Part shown: positions 55,786 through 62,669 of the stretch, in pieces
Numbering within the stretch: position 1 is the first letter of the stretch
Layout of the letters: the number at the start of each line of letters is the position of its first letter
Assembly (NCBI GenBank): GCA_016215025.1
Contig: JACRMI010000168.1
Location: 1 to 62,669, forward strand
Origin: Chloroflexota bacterium
Lineage (GTDB): Bacteria; Chloroflexota; Anaerolineae; UBA4142
Direction: 5' to 3'
DNA: 62,669 bases
Made by a program: the position numbers and the translations under genes
Notes under the pieces: model-generated
Told to the model about the DNA's origin: nothing
The model's database searches: none
Seen by the model: the letters and a program-made list of their open reading frames with translations, nothing else

Positions 55786-56514
55786 CTAGTTTTTACCTGC
55801 GCTAATTCCGTGATCGCGTTTCCATTCAGGGTCGCGAAGTGTAATCTTTTTTCCGCGTTCGACGTTCAGTTTTCGTTTCTTGTCTTTGGGTGGTTTGCCT
55901 TCAGGTAGAGGCGTTCCATGGAACGTCTCTACTTCGTCCACTGCGTCGCGAATGGCGTTCACGGCCGGATCGTCGCTATCCTCTTCGGACAATTTTTGTT
56001 CTAGTTGGTCCATGACGTTGTTGAGGAAACCGATTTTGTGCGCCAGTTGCTTGGGGTCGCCCGTCTCGAAATATTCACCTTCGTCGTAAACTTCTAGCGA
56101 CGGAAAATGTTTGTCTTTAATGAGATGTAGCAAATCGCAAATCGCCATGTGAACTTCGAGCGGCGCGAATTGCGTTTTGGTGAAGAGACATTTGCTTTCC
56201 CAGTAATGCCCAGGGTCCGATTCGGGCATGTAGAAGCAAAGCTCACCATGCTGGTTGAAGGTAAGCCAAACCGTTTCGGATTCGGGATGGGGATTGATCA
56301 GCAGTCCGCGCTGGCGGTCGTCGATGCGAGATGTTTGCGTGTGAATCTCTTCGTCGTCGCTGGGTATCCAGCGTTCGACTTTGCCGATGATGCGGTCGTC
56401 AATCTCGTGAAACTTCCAGTTGTGCTCGCGGCAAAAGCGTTTTGCCGTGATGAGCAGTTCATCGAGCGCGCGCGGATCGTCGAGCTTGCCGTTGTAGTGA
56501 ATGGTGACGCCCAT
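55786..56514 (-). CDS. Conserved-type hypothetical protein with a translated palindrome
   Basis: 242 residues. It begins MGVTIHYNGKLDDPRALDELL, with WLTFNQHGELCFYMP in the middle and a basic C-terminus. No membrane segment or known domain is evident; it is probably cytoplasmic. Residues near 190-200 (VETFHGTPLP) are encoded by a 28-bp palindrome (55905-55932). A likely short insertion, since the acidic linker around it is otherwise low-complexity. Confidence 0.7.
   Translation of the reverse strand: MGVTIHYNGKLDDPRALDELLITAKRFCREHNWKFHEIDDRIIGKVERWIPSDDEEIHTQTSRIDDRQRGLLINPHPESETVWLTFNQHGELCFYMPESDPGHYWESKCLFTKTQFAPLEVHMAICDLLHLIKDKHFPSLEVYDEGEYFETGDPKQLAHKIGFLNNVMDQLEQKLSEEDSDDPAVNAIRDAVDEVETFHGTPLPEGKPPKDKKRKLNVERGKKITLRDPEWKRDHGISAGKN
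55905..55932. repeat. 28-bp palindrome inside a coding region
   Basis: GTAGAGGCGTTCCA and TGGAACGTCTCTAC pair at 13 of 14 positions. It belongs to the widespread GTAGAGACGTT-type palindromes I have seen in other environmental genomes; here it is in frame in a hypothetical protein gene. Confidence 0.88.
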
Positions 56515-56535
56515 GATGTCTCCCTGCGAGACCTG

Positions 56536-57876
56536 TCAGGTCTTTTCGATTTTTCCAATCATCGACCACGGACCCGTCCAATCGATCTTGACACTCGCGA
56601 GCTTGCCTTTCCAATTGCGTGAGTCATCTTCGAAAAAGACAAGCTTGTTCGTGCGCGTGCGTCCTTTCCATCGATTCTTTGCCTTCTCTTCGACCAAGAC
56701 CTCGACCGTCTGCCCTAGGAATTTCGAATTGATGTTGCTGACGATCTCTGCCTGCAATTCGTCGATGGCTTTGCGGCGGCGTTCCTTTTCTTCGAGCGGC
56801 ACATCGTCCGCCCAGCGCGCGGCGACGGTGTTCGGACGCGGCGAGAACATGGCGACGTGCGCCACGTCGAGCTTCAATTCCTTGAGCAAATTGTACGTGC
56901 CCATGAATTGTTCTTCCGTCTCGCCGGGCATTCCCACGATAATGTCGGTCGCAATGTCAGCGTTTGGAATCCTTTCGCGGATTCGCCCAATCAGCGCGCG
57001 ATATTCATCGACGGTGTAACCGCGCTTCATCTTCTTGAGCATCTCGTCGTCGCCTGCTTGCACCGGCACTTCGATATGCTCGCACACTTTGGGCAGCGCG
57101 GCAACCGCGTCGAGCAATTCATCCGTCATGTAGAGCGGATGCGAAGTGAGAAACCGAATGCGCTCCAAGCCATCGATGTCGTGAACGGCGCGTAGGAGAT
57201 CGGGCAAGCGCGGACCGTCGGGCACATCGTAACCATAGCGATCGACGATTTGTCCAAGCAGCGTAATTTCCTTGACGCCTTGATTTACTAGCGAGCGCAC
57301 ATCGGCGGCGATTTCGCCCACCGACCGTGACCGCTCGATGCCGCGTCGATACGGAATGATACAGAAGGTGCAAACGTGACTGCACCCATAAACAATCGGC
57401 ACATGCGCGCTGACGAGTTCACCGCGCACGGATGCGGGCAAGACCAAATCGGCATCTTGCAAACGATAGCGCGCCTCGGTTTCGATTTGTTCGATTTCAA
57501 AGGCTTCGTCGTGTTGAATGGTCCCGTTACGCGAATGAAGCAAATCGACCAACTTGGTTGGATCCGATGGCGGGAGAAACACATCGACAAATGGAAAACG
57601 TTTCTGCAAGGGCGAAGCGTCGCGCACGCCAACGAGACAGCCCATGAGACTGAGCACCAAGTCGGGACGCGCCTCCTTCAGCGGCTTTAACGACATCAAG
57701 CGATTGTACGCCTTGTCCTCCGCGCTTTGTCGCACGACGCACGTGTTCAGCACGATGACATCCGCGCTCTCCGCATCGCGCGACGCGCGATAACCAAGTT
57801 TCTCCAACTCGGAGGCGACGCGCTGCGAGTCTGCCACATTCATCTGGCAGCCTTCTGTCCATATATGGTATTTCAT
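56536..57876 (-). CDS. miaB: tRNA-2-methylthio-N6-dimethylallyladenosine synthase (MiaB)
   Basis: 446 residues. The UPF0004 N-terminal domain begins IWTEGCQMNVADSQRVASEL with Cys residues of the auxiliary cluster (also NTCVVR, SLMGCLVG). The radical SAM CxxxCxxC is GCSHVCTFCIIPYRRG. A TRAM domain ends the protein (FLGQTVEVLVEEKAKNRWKGRTRTNKLVFF). It methylthiolates A37 of tRNAs reading U-initial codons. All three cluster motifs are complete. Confidence 0.94.
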   Translation of the reverse strand: MKYHIWTEGCQMNVADSQRVASELEKLGYRASRDAESADVIVLNTCVVRQSAEDKAYNRLMSLKPLKEARPDLVLSLMGCLVGVRDASPLQKRFPFVDVFLPPSDPTKLVDLLHSRNGTIQHDEAFEIEQIETEARYRLQDADLVLPASVRGELVSAHVPIVYGCSHVCTFCIIPYRRGIERSRSVGEIAADVRSLVNQGVKEITLLGQIVDRYGYDVPDGPRLPDLLRAVHDIDGLERIRFLTSHPLYMTDELLDAVAALPKVCEHIEVPVQAGDDEMLKKMKRGYTVDEYRALIGRIRERIPNADIATDIIVGMPGETEEQFMGTYNLLKELKLDVAHVAMFSPRPNTVAARWADDVPLEEKERRRKAIDELQAEIVSNINSKFLGQTVEVLVEEKAKNRWKGRTRTNKLVFFEDDSRNWKGKLASVKIDWTGPWSMIGKIEKT

Positions 57877-57887
57877 GATTTAACTTT

Positions 57888-58451
57888 CTACTGCCCAGTC
57901 TGTCGTTGCAGGATAACCGCAAAGTTGTGAAAGAAATTTAATTCCAAACTAAACTCACCCAAGGTTTTAGGTTCGACAGAAAATTGTTCGAACCATCGCA
58001 ACCACTCGTCGCGTGTCTTTGTAAAATAACATGGCGGCGTGCCATACTGAATCGCGGGCCAGGAATCGATGAGGCGCGTCACTGCGCCGCGCAATTTTCC
58101 TTCGACGTGATTCTCGACGACGATAACCTCACGCGCCACGCGCAGCGCCTCGCGTAAAATGAAATCGGGATTTTGACTGTGATGCAGAACGAAACTGAGC
58201 AGTGCATAATCGAAACTATTGTCGGCGAAGGCAAGCGCGCAACTATCGCATACGCTCAGTGGCAAACGCGTTTGATTGTAGCTAGCGACATCGACTATCG
58301 TCACCCGCGCATCGAAACGCTGCGCCATTTCTTGCGCAAGCAATCCCTTGCCTGCGCCAATATCGATAATGCGGCGGTGTGGCTGGATGACGGATGCAAA
58401 TGAATCGATGATAGCATTGGCGCGGGGCAAGCGTTTATCCTTTGCGTGCAA
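57888..58451 (-). CDS. Class I SAM-dependent methyltransferase
   Basis: 187 residues from TTG at 58451. Motif I IIDIGAGKGLLAQEMA binds SAM, followed by TIVDVA, then LAFADNSFDYALLSFVLHHSQN (motif II/III) and LREALRVAREVIVVENHVEG. It belongs to the Methyltransf_11 group with no clear substrate. It overlaps the 3' end of a decayed methyltransferase gene and lies just upstream of miaB in the direction of transcription. Confidence 0.82.
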   Translation of the reverse strand: MHAKDKRLPRANAIIDSFASVIQPHRRIIDIGAGKGLLAQEMAQRFDARVTIVDVASYNQTRLPLSVCDSCALAFADNSFDYALLSFVLHHSQNPDFILREALRVAREVIVVENHVEGKLRGAVTRLIDSWPAIQYGTPPCYFTKTRDEWLRWFEQFSVEPKTLGEFSLELNFFHNFAVILQRQTGQ

Positions 58452-58872
58452 TAATGATCGTTTCGGTCAAGCTGAAATACACTTTGTCGCCGTCGGTACG
58501 CGGCATCAAAAACTCCCGCGCGCTGGCGATCATGTCTTTGAAGAGGAGCGCGCGCAATTTCGCTTTGTTTTCGGCGCTGACGTTCATGCGATCTGCCCAC
58601 GGCTCGAATTCCATTTCCTTCCTGAAACTTTCCGTGTGCTCGATTTTTAACCCAACATCGACCAGCATCGCTTCGAGGCGCGGCACGGGATAGACCCAGT
58701 TGTGCGATGGGTCACGCAGTTTCTCAAAGTGATAATAACAATTACAGGTGTTTTGTCTTGCAATCTGAACCAATGGACATCTCCTCAATGATGGGAACGC
58801 CGACAAGACGGACAAATCAAGACGAAACTTCAGGAACGACTTCATGACACAACAATAAAGGAGTGACAACAA
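58435..58872 (-). pseudogene. 3' remnant of a duplicated methyltransferase gene
   Basis: The last about 95 residues (from HFEKLRDPSHNWVYPVPRLEAMLVDVGLKIEHTESF to FSLTETIIIARKG) align with the C-terminus of the methyltransferase at 59545-60315 (HFEQLRDRSHNWAYPVARLEAMFADTGLKIKHIEIF, FALHEAIIVGRKA). The 50 residues before that are unrelated and the SAM-binding half is gone. It looks like a tandem duplicate whose 5' part was lost. The frame is intact, so a short product is possible, but it would lack the catalytic fold. Confidence 0.8.
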
Positions 58873-58983
58873 ACCATTCGCAGTAAACGGGACGGGTAGC
58901 GCAGTACTCGCCCGTTTATTTTTCTCGCCAAGCAGTTCGTCGTTATTGACCGGACTCAGAAGAATCTGTGAGAACTGTTGTCG

Positions 58984-59496
58984 CTATCTCCGACTCTTTC
59001 GTGCCCCACGTCTTCTCGGACGGACGTTCCTAATGCTCCGAGCGAAACGAGTGTGTTCATCTGGACAGGTTAATCTTCGAGCGCTGTCGAGGTGTAAAAC
59101 TATCTCTTGTGTAGATGTCGTCGGATTTTCCAGATCGGCATTCGGATCGCGCGAAAATATCAATGCAAGCCCTGGTCGTTCTTCCTCTGGTTCCACATAG
59201 GCGAGTCCCACAAGATACAGACCAGTGACTTCGTTCAATACTTGGTCTTCGTTTTGATGAGAAACATGAAGCGAACGGCCGCAATCTGGGCAAAGAAGCG
59301 GCAGCGTATGACCATCTTCAAATGCCAGCTCAAAAGGCGTTTCTTGGCTGTCAGGAAGAATATCTTTCACCCGTTTCCCGCCGAGGTGGGCATCGACTCG
59401 TTCGATCACACACTCGTATTGATTCCCAATTCGAAGCATCGGGCAATCATGTTCGCTACATCTTAGTAGACCATCGAGCGATCCGTCTGTTTGCAT
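58984..59496 (-). CDS. Hypothetical cysteine-containing protein
   Basis: 170 residues from the ATG at 59496; a start at 59535 is also open. Cys pairs RCSEHDCPML and LLCPDCGRSL suggest a metal or zinc site, and the middle LNEVTGLYLVGLAYVEPEEERPGLALIF is beta-rich. The C-terminus is Arg-rich. I do not recognise the family. It separates the intact methyltransferase from its degenerate copy. Confidence 0.55.
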   Translation of the reverse strand: MQTDGSLDGLLRCSEHDCPMLRIGNQYECVIERVDAHLGGKRVKDILPDSQETPFELAFEDGHTLPLLCPDCGRSLHVSHQNEDQVLNEVTGLYLVGLAYVEPEEERPGLALIFSRDPNADLENPTTSTQEIVLHLDSARRLTCPDEHTRFARSIRNVRPRRRGARKSRR

Positions 59497-59544
59497 TCTA
59501 TTGCCTATGTTTCGTAGAGGCAAAATATTTCGCATGGATTGGCA

Positions 59545-60315
59545 TTATGCTTTTCTTCCGACAATGATCGCCTCATGCAATGCAAAGAATATCTTAACGC
59601 CATCCCTTCGAGGTGTCAGCCATTGACGTACGGTATCCGGTGGATCACCAAGCCACTGGCGCAATTTCGCTTTTGTCTCTTCACTTGTGCCGGTCCGATT
59701 TGCCCACGGATCGAATTCTATTTCTTTTGAGAAAATTTCAATATGCTTGATCTTCAGTCCTGTATCCGCAAACATTGCCTCCAATCGCGCGACTGGATAT
59801 GCCCAATTATGTGACCGATCTCTCAGTTGTTCAAAGTGGTTTATATGACCAGCAGTGACTTTGTCTGGCGGAACGATATTATCGGTTAAGGCAACGAGTC
59901 CGTTTTGTTTACACACACGTGCCATCTCTCCAATTGCCTTGCGTGCATCGGTATAGTGATGCAATGCGATGCGGTTCGTCACAAGGTCGAATGTGTTTTC
60001 GTCGAACGGCAGTGCGTGGGCGTCGGCGGGCTTGAACTCGACGTTCGTGATTGCGCGTTCGTTTGCAAGTTTGCGTGCGGCATCCAACATTTCTGGCGTG
60101 AGGTCGCATGCAATTACCTTAGCGACAAGTGGAGCGAATGTCAGTGCAGTATGTCCTGCACCGGTCGAAACGTCGAGTACCGACCAATCTTTCTTTGGTT
60201 GCGTCAGCTCAACCAAGCGCGATAGGCTTTGACCTTGGGCATGTACCTGGCTTGTAACATAATCGTTCGCGTGCGCGCCGAATTGCTCCTGAATCAGCTT
60301 ATTAGGATCGTCCAT
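59545..60315 (-). CDS. Class I SAM-dependent methyltransferase (UbiE-like)
   Basis: 256 residues from the ATG at 60315 (AAAGGTC upstream). DVSTGAGHTALTFAPLVAKVIACDLTPEMLDAARK is SAM-binding motif I, followed by ADAHALPFDENTFDLVTNRIALHHYTDARKAIGEMARVCKQNG. It is typical of the Methyltransf_11/UbiE group, acting on a small molecule that cannot be specified. A partial paralogue lies 0.7 kb downstream. Confidence 0.85.
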   Translation of the reverse strand: MDDPNKLIQEQFGAHANDYVTSQVHAQGQSLSRLVELTQPKKDWSVLDVSTGAGHTALTFAPLVAKVIACDLTPEMLDAARKLANERAITNVEFKPADAHALPFDENTFDLVTNRIALHHYTDARKAIGEMARVCKQNGLVALTDNIVPPDKVTAGHINHFEQLRDRSHNWAYPVARLEAMFADTGLKIKHIEIFSKEIEFDPWANRTGTSEETKAKLRQWLGDPPDTVRQWLTPRRDGVKIFFALHEAIIVGRKA

Positions 60316-60597
60316 TTCGAATGACCTTTGTTTGCTCTGTACCGTCATATGATTATAACGATTGTAGCACAACAAAGAATCGTCGACAAGTTGCTATCCA
60401 GTTTATGCGAAATTCTGATGCTGCCTTGCATACGCTGTCCCAGTATATCGTGTTCAACAAGTGGACAATTAGACAACACTCTGCCAATTACTTTGACCAC
60501 ACGGCTGGTGCTTGGTTTGGGGAACCACTCATTCGCAATGAATGCCTTTGCTGCCACAATCAACTGAGGAATAAAAAAGGGGTGCTCCCATTGGACG
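60316..60597. other. Gap between methyltransferase gene and the insertion sequence
   Basis: About 280 bases with no convincing coding frame on either strand, no clear promoter and no strong repeat. Confidence 0.4.
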
Positions 60598-60616
60598 CGA
60601 TATTGTTGGCGAACCT
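60598..60616 (+). repeat. Left terminal inverted repeat of the IS
   Basis: CGATATTGTTGGCGAACCT, exact inverse of 62383-62401. Confidence 0.88.
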
Positions 60617-60715
60617 CCTTTGGGCATTTCCAGAAATATCAATATATGAGGGACGGACTTGCCAAACGGCTAAAGGATGGTCATACTCCAGACACACACT
60701 CTCCTGGAGGCTACC

Positions 60716-62365
60716 ATGTCCTTGCATCCTCAGACCCCCTATTCGATTCCGGAAGAAACCGCTCGAGTCGCTCATGCCATTTTCCCGCAGGGAAATATCT
60801 ACATGCGTTGGTTCGATGCACTCGGCCCTGTCTTCCAGGACGCTGATTTTGTGGAGTTGTTTCCATCAGATGGACAACCGGCACTCTCCCCTGCATGCTT
60901 GACCTTGGTGCTCCCCCTCCAGTTTGCTGAAGGTCTGTCGGATCGCCAAGCCGCCGATGCTGTGCGCACACGCATCGATTGGAAATATCTGCTGGGTTTA
61001 GAACTGACCGATCCCGGGTTTGATTTCAGTGTGCTCAGCGAATTTCGGCAGCGATTGCTCGAACATCAGTGGGAAGAACACCTCCTCGACCAATTGCTCA
61101 GGCATCTTCGTGACCAAGGATTATTGAAAGCCCGTGGGCAACAACGAACCGATTCAACCATTATCCTTGGTGCTGTGCGTGATTTGAACCGTCTCGAAGT
61201 GATCGGAGAAACCCTTCGGCACGCCTTGGAGCAACTAGCGACGGTGATGCCCGAGTGGACCCGAGCGCATACCCCATCGACGTGGGTCGACCGCTATGGG
61301 ACACGCGTGCAGGATTATCGCTTACCCAGCGGCCAAGCCCAACGGGAGGCCTATGCCGAAGGTATCGGTGCGGATGGTGCCAGTTTACTGCAAGCGATTT
61401 ATGCACCAGACGCTCCTGCCTGGTTGCGTGAGCTTCCCGCCGTGCAACTGGTGCGCCGCGTGTGGCTGCAAAATTACACCGGGCGTGGCGATGGTCGGTT
61501 ACGTTGGCGCCAAGTCGATGAATTGCCGCCGGCGGCCCAACGCATTCGTTCTCCCTATGACGCCGAGGTGCGGTATTGCACCAAACGTGAAACCGGTTGG
61601 ATCGGCTACAAGATTCATCTCACCGAAACCTGCGATGCTGATTCTCCTCGCATCATCACCCAGGTCGAGACCACCCTAGCCACAACGGCGGATGGGAAGA
61701 TGACCACCCCAATTCATCAAGCCCTTCAGCAAAAAGACCTCTTGCCGGCCGCTCATTTGGTGGATACGGGCTATCTGGATGCGGAACTTTTGGTGACCAG
61801 CCAAACCGAGTATGGCGTCAACTTAGTGGGACCCACTCGGCACGATACGGGATGGCAGTCCCACGACGGGGGAAATGGATTTGCGGCCACCGACTTTCAA
61901 ATTGATTGGGAGAAACAACAAGCACGGTGCCCAGCGGGAAAACTCAGTCAGTTTTGGACGCCGGCGATCAATAATCACGGCACAGCGGTGATTCAGATCA
62001 AGTTTGCCAAACGGGATTGTCGAGCGTGTCCCACGCAACTTCAATGCACGCATTCCACTCCGCCGCGGCGGACCGTCACCGTGCGTCCCCAGGCCCATCA
62101 GCACGCTTTGAAAATCGCACGCACACGCGAACAGACGGCCGCCTTCAAAGAACAGTATGCCCAGCGGTCTGGAATTGAAGGCACGCTCTCGTATGGGGTA
62201 CGTTCCTTTGCTTTGCGGCGGACGCGATATCTGGGGCTTGCCAAAACCCATTTACAACATTTGCTTATTGCCACAGCGATGAATGTGATGCGGGTGGTGC
62301 GATGGTTAGCCGGGGAACCGTTCACCCAGGTTCGTCCCACGGCTTTCGCGCCTGCATCAAACTGA
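60716..62365 (+). CDS. IS1182-family transposase
   Basis: 549 residues from the ATG at 60716 with TGGAGG upstream. The N-terminal DUF772-type domain has SPACLTLVLPLQFAEGLSDRQAADAVRTRIDWKYLLGLEL and FDFSVLSEFRQRL. The DDE domain shows RTDSTIILGAVRDLNR (first Asp), HLVDTGYLDAELL (second Asp) and RSGIEGTLSYGVRSFALRRTRYLG (Glu). A CxxC-type cluster CRACPTQLQC lies before the last part. It is full-length and seems functional. Confidence 0.93.
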   Translation: MSLHPQTPYSIPEETARVAHAIFPQGNIYMRWFDALGPVFQDADFVELFPSDGQPALSPACLTLVLPLQFAEGLSDRQAADAVRTRIDWKYLLGLELTDPGFDFSVLSEFRQRLLEHQWEEHLLDQLLRHLRDQGLLKARGQQRTDSTIILGAVRDLNRLEVIGETLRHALEQLATVMPEWTRAHTPSTWVDRYGTRVQDYRLPSGQAQREAYAEGIGADGASLLQAIYAPDAPAWLRELPAVQLVRRVWLQNYTGRGDGRLRWRQVDELPPAAQRIRSPYDAEVRYCTKRETGWIGYKIHLTETCDADSPRIITQVETTLATTADGKMTTPIHQALQQKDLLPAAHLVDTGYLDAELLVTSQTEYGVNLVGPTRHDTGWQSHDGGNGFAATDFQIDWEKQQARCPAGKLSQFWTPAINNHGTAVIQIKFAKRDCRACPTQLQCTHSTPPRRTVTVRPQAHQHALKIARTREQTAAFKEQYAQRSGIEGTLSYGVRSFALRRTRYLGLAKTHLQHLLIATAMNVMRVVRWLAGEPFTQVRPTAFAPASN

Positions 62366-62382
62366 CCCGGCTTGATGCCTGA

Positions 62383-62401
62383 AGGTTCGCCAACAATATC
62401 G
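62383..62401 (-). repeat. Right terminal inverted repeat of the IS
   Basis: Exact inverse of the left end at 60598-60616. It ends 36 bases after the first stop of the transposase gene. Confidence 0.88.
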
Positions 62402-62509
62402 AACGCGGTGGATAATTCGCGGTCCACAAGCAAGTTGGAAAGAGCGACAATTGTCCCTTGACAAATATTTCCACGCGATTATTCTTGTTCCTTATTCCTA
62501 CCTCGCACC

Positions 62510-62669
62510 ATGGAGCAAGATTTTCGCATGATTGCAACACCTTGGACCGTTGCTTTACCTCGTTTCGGTGTTATCCTCGCGCTTTGGTTCATTGGCCTCT
62601 GGTGGTTTCAGGTCTGGCGGTCAGCGTCCCGTCCTGTACCGCCTTCCAAGAAAGCCAAACGACCACCCC
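62510..62669 (+). CDS. Partial protein with N-terminal membrane helix
   Basis: 53 codons from the ATG at 62510 to the window edge (a second ATG at 62528). FGVILALWFIGLWWFQVW is a membrane helix, followed by a basic, proline-rich segment (SRPVPPSKKAKRPP). Such a start is seen in some transposase-like proteins of environmental genomes, but the visible part is not diagnostic. Confidence 0.5.
   Translation, partial: MEQDFRMIATPWTVALPRFGVILALWFIGLWWFQVWRSASRPVPPSKKAKRPP

Larger units (their letters stand above)
60598..62401 (+). mobile_element. Complete IS1182-family-like insertion sequence
   Basis: Terminal inverted repeats of 19 bases, left 60598-60616 (CGATATTGTTGGCGAACCT) and right 62383-62401, are exact inverses. 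They enclose one transposase gene. The 6 bases before the left end (about GGACGC if the C is excluded) and those after the right end (GAACGC) differ at one position, so a short target duplication is possible. The element is about 1.8 kb, the expected size, and intact, suggesting recent insertion. Confidence 0.85.

Noticed and set aside
60345..62540. A gene interrupted by the insertion sequence
   Set aside because: Joining the flanks on either strand gives only short frames with early stops and no protein family; the IS appears to lie in a gene gap.
1..62669. tRNA, rRNA or tmRNA genes
   Set aside because: No stretch with a cloverleaf or conserved rRNA motif was noticed in the gaps; without a covariance search a missed tRNA cannot be fully excluded.

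Overview
The window looks like bacterial chromosome from a member of the Chloroflexota (Anaerolineae-like). This is an inference from overall gene content, a DUF1385 protein, paired M16 peptidases, frequent TTG/GTG starts and the style of the surface protein; no rRNA or tRNA is present to confirm it. GC content seems moderate, and by eye lower in the flippase/polymerase part of the sugar locus (about 20.6-24.1 kb).

Layout. 0-14.3 kb is mostly housekeeping. It holds an AlbA_2-type regulator, a zinc-ribbon membrane protein, Lon protease and FolC on the minus strand, then DUF1385, citrate synthase, a small cupin, malate dehydrogenase, a DUF433/DUF5615 toxin-antitoxin pair, a pair of M16 peptidases and a beta-helix-like membrane protein on the plus strand. 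14.8-42.4 kb is a long plus-strand cell-surface polysaccharide locus. It contains a UDP-N-acetyl-L-fucosamine module (CapF/CapE/CapG-like), a flippase, two polymerase/ligase-type membrane proteins, at least four glycosyltransferases, a priming sugar-phosphate transferase, two PLP aminotransferases, acyl/aminoacyl transferases, a membrane-anchored 4,6-dehydratase (FlaA1/CapD type), and a terminal module of nucleotidyltransferase, HPr-kinase-like protein and PqqD-like protein. A secreted surface protein with a sorting-like C-terminus follows. 42.5-60.3 kb returns to mixed genes: CBS-ACT protein, MBL hydrolase, RelE-type toxin-antitoxin pair abutting lepA, enoyl-CoA hydratase, GT39-like and GT2 proteins, Der GTPase, a two-domain lectin-like membrane protein, MiaB and methyltransferases, one of them a decayed duplicate. 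60.6-62.4 kb is an apparently complete IS1182-like element. Both window edges cut partial genes.

The most striking signal is not a gene. Between genes, and repeatedly inside intact reading frames, lie hairpin elements of two kinds: (a) inverted arrays of short degenerate units with a strict 7-, 8- or 10-bp period, and (b) single palindromes of 28-71 bp. Several occur in-frame in conserved enzymes (folC, a DegT aminotransferase, a GT39 protein, a 703-residue membrane protein). There they are translated, in folC and the aminotransferase as 7-residue peptide repeats. Others supply start codons, Shine-Dalgarno sequences or a -35 box to the next gene. I consider this pervasive, protein-invading hairpin system the best candidate for something undescribed; heptamer STRR repeats of cyanobacteria and Rickettsia palindromic elements are the closest precedents I know.
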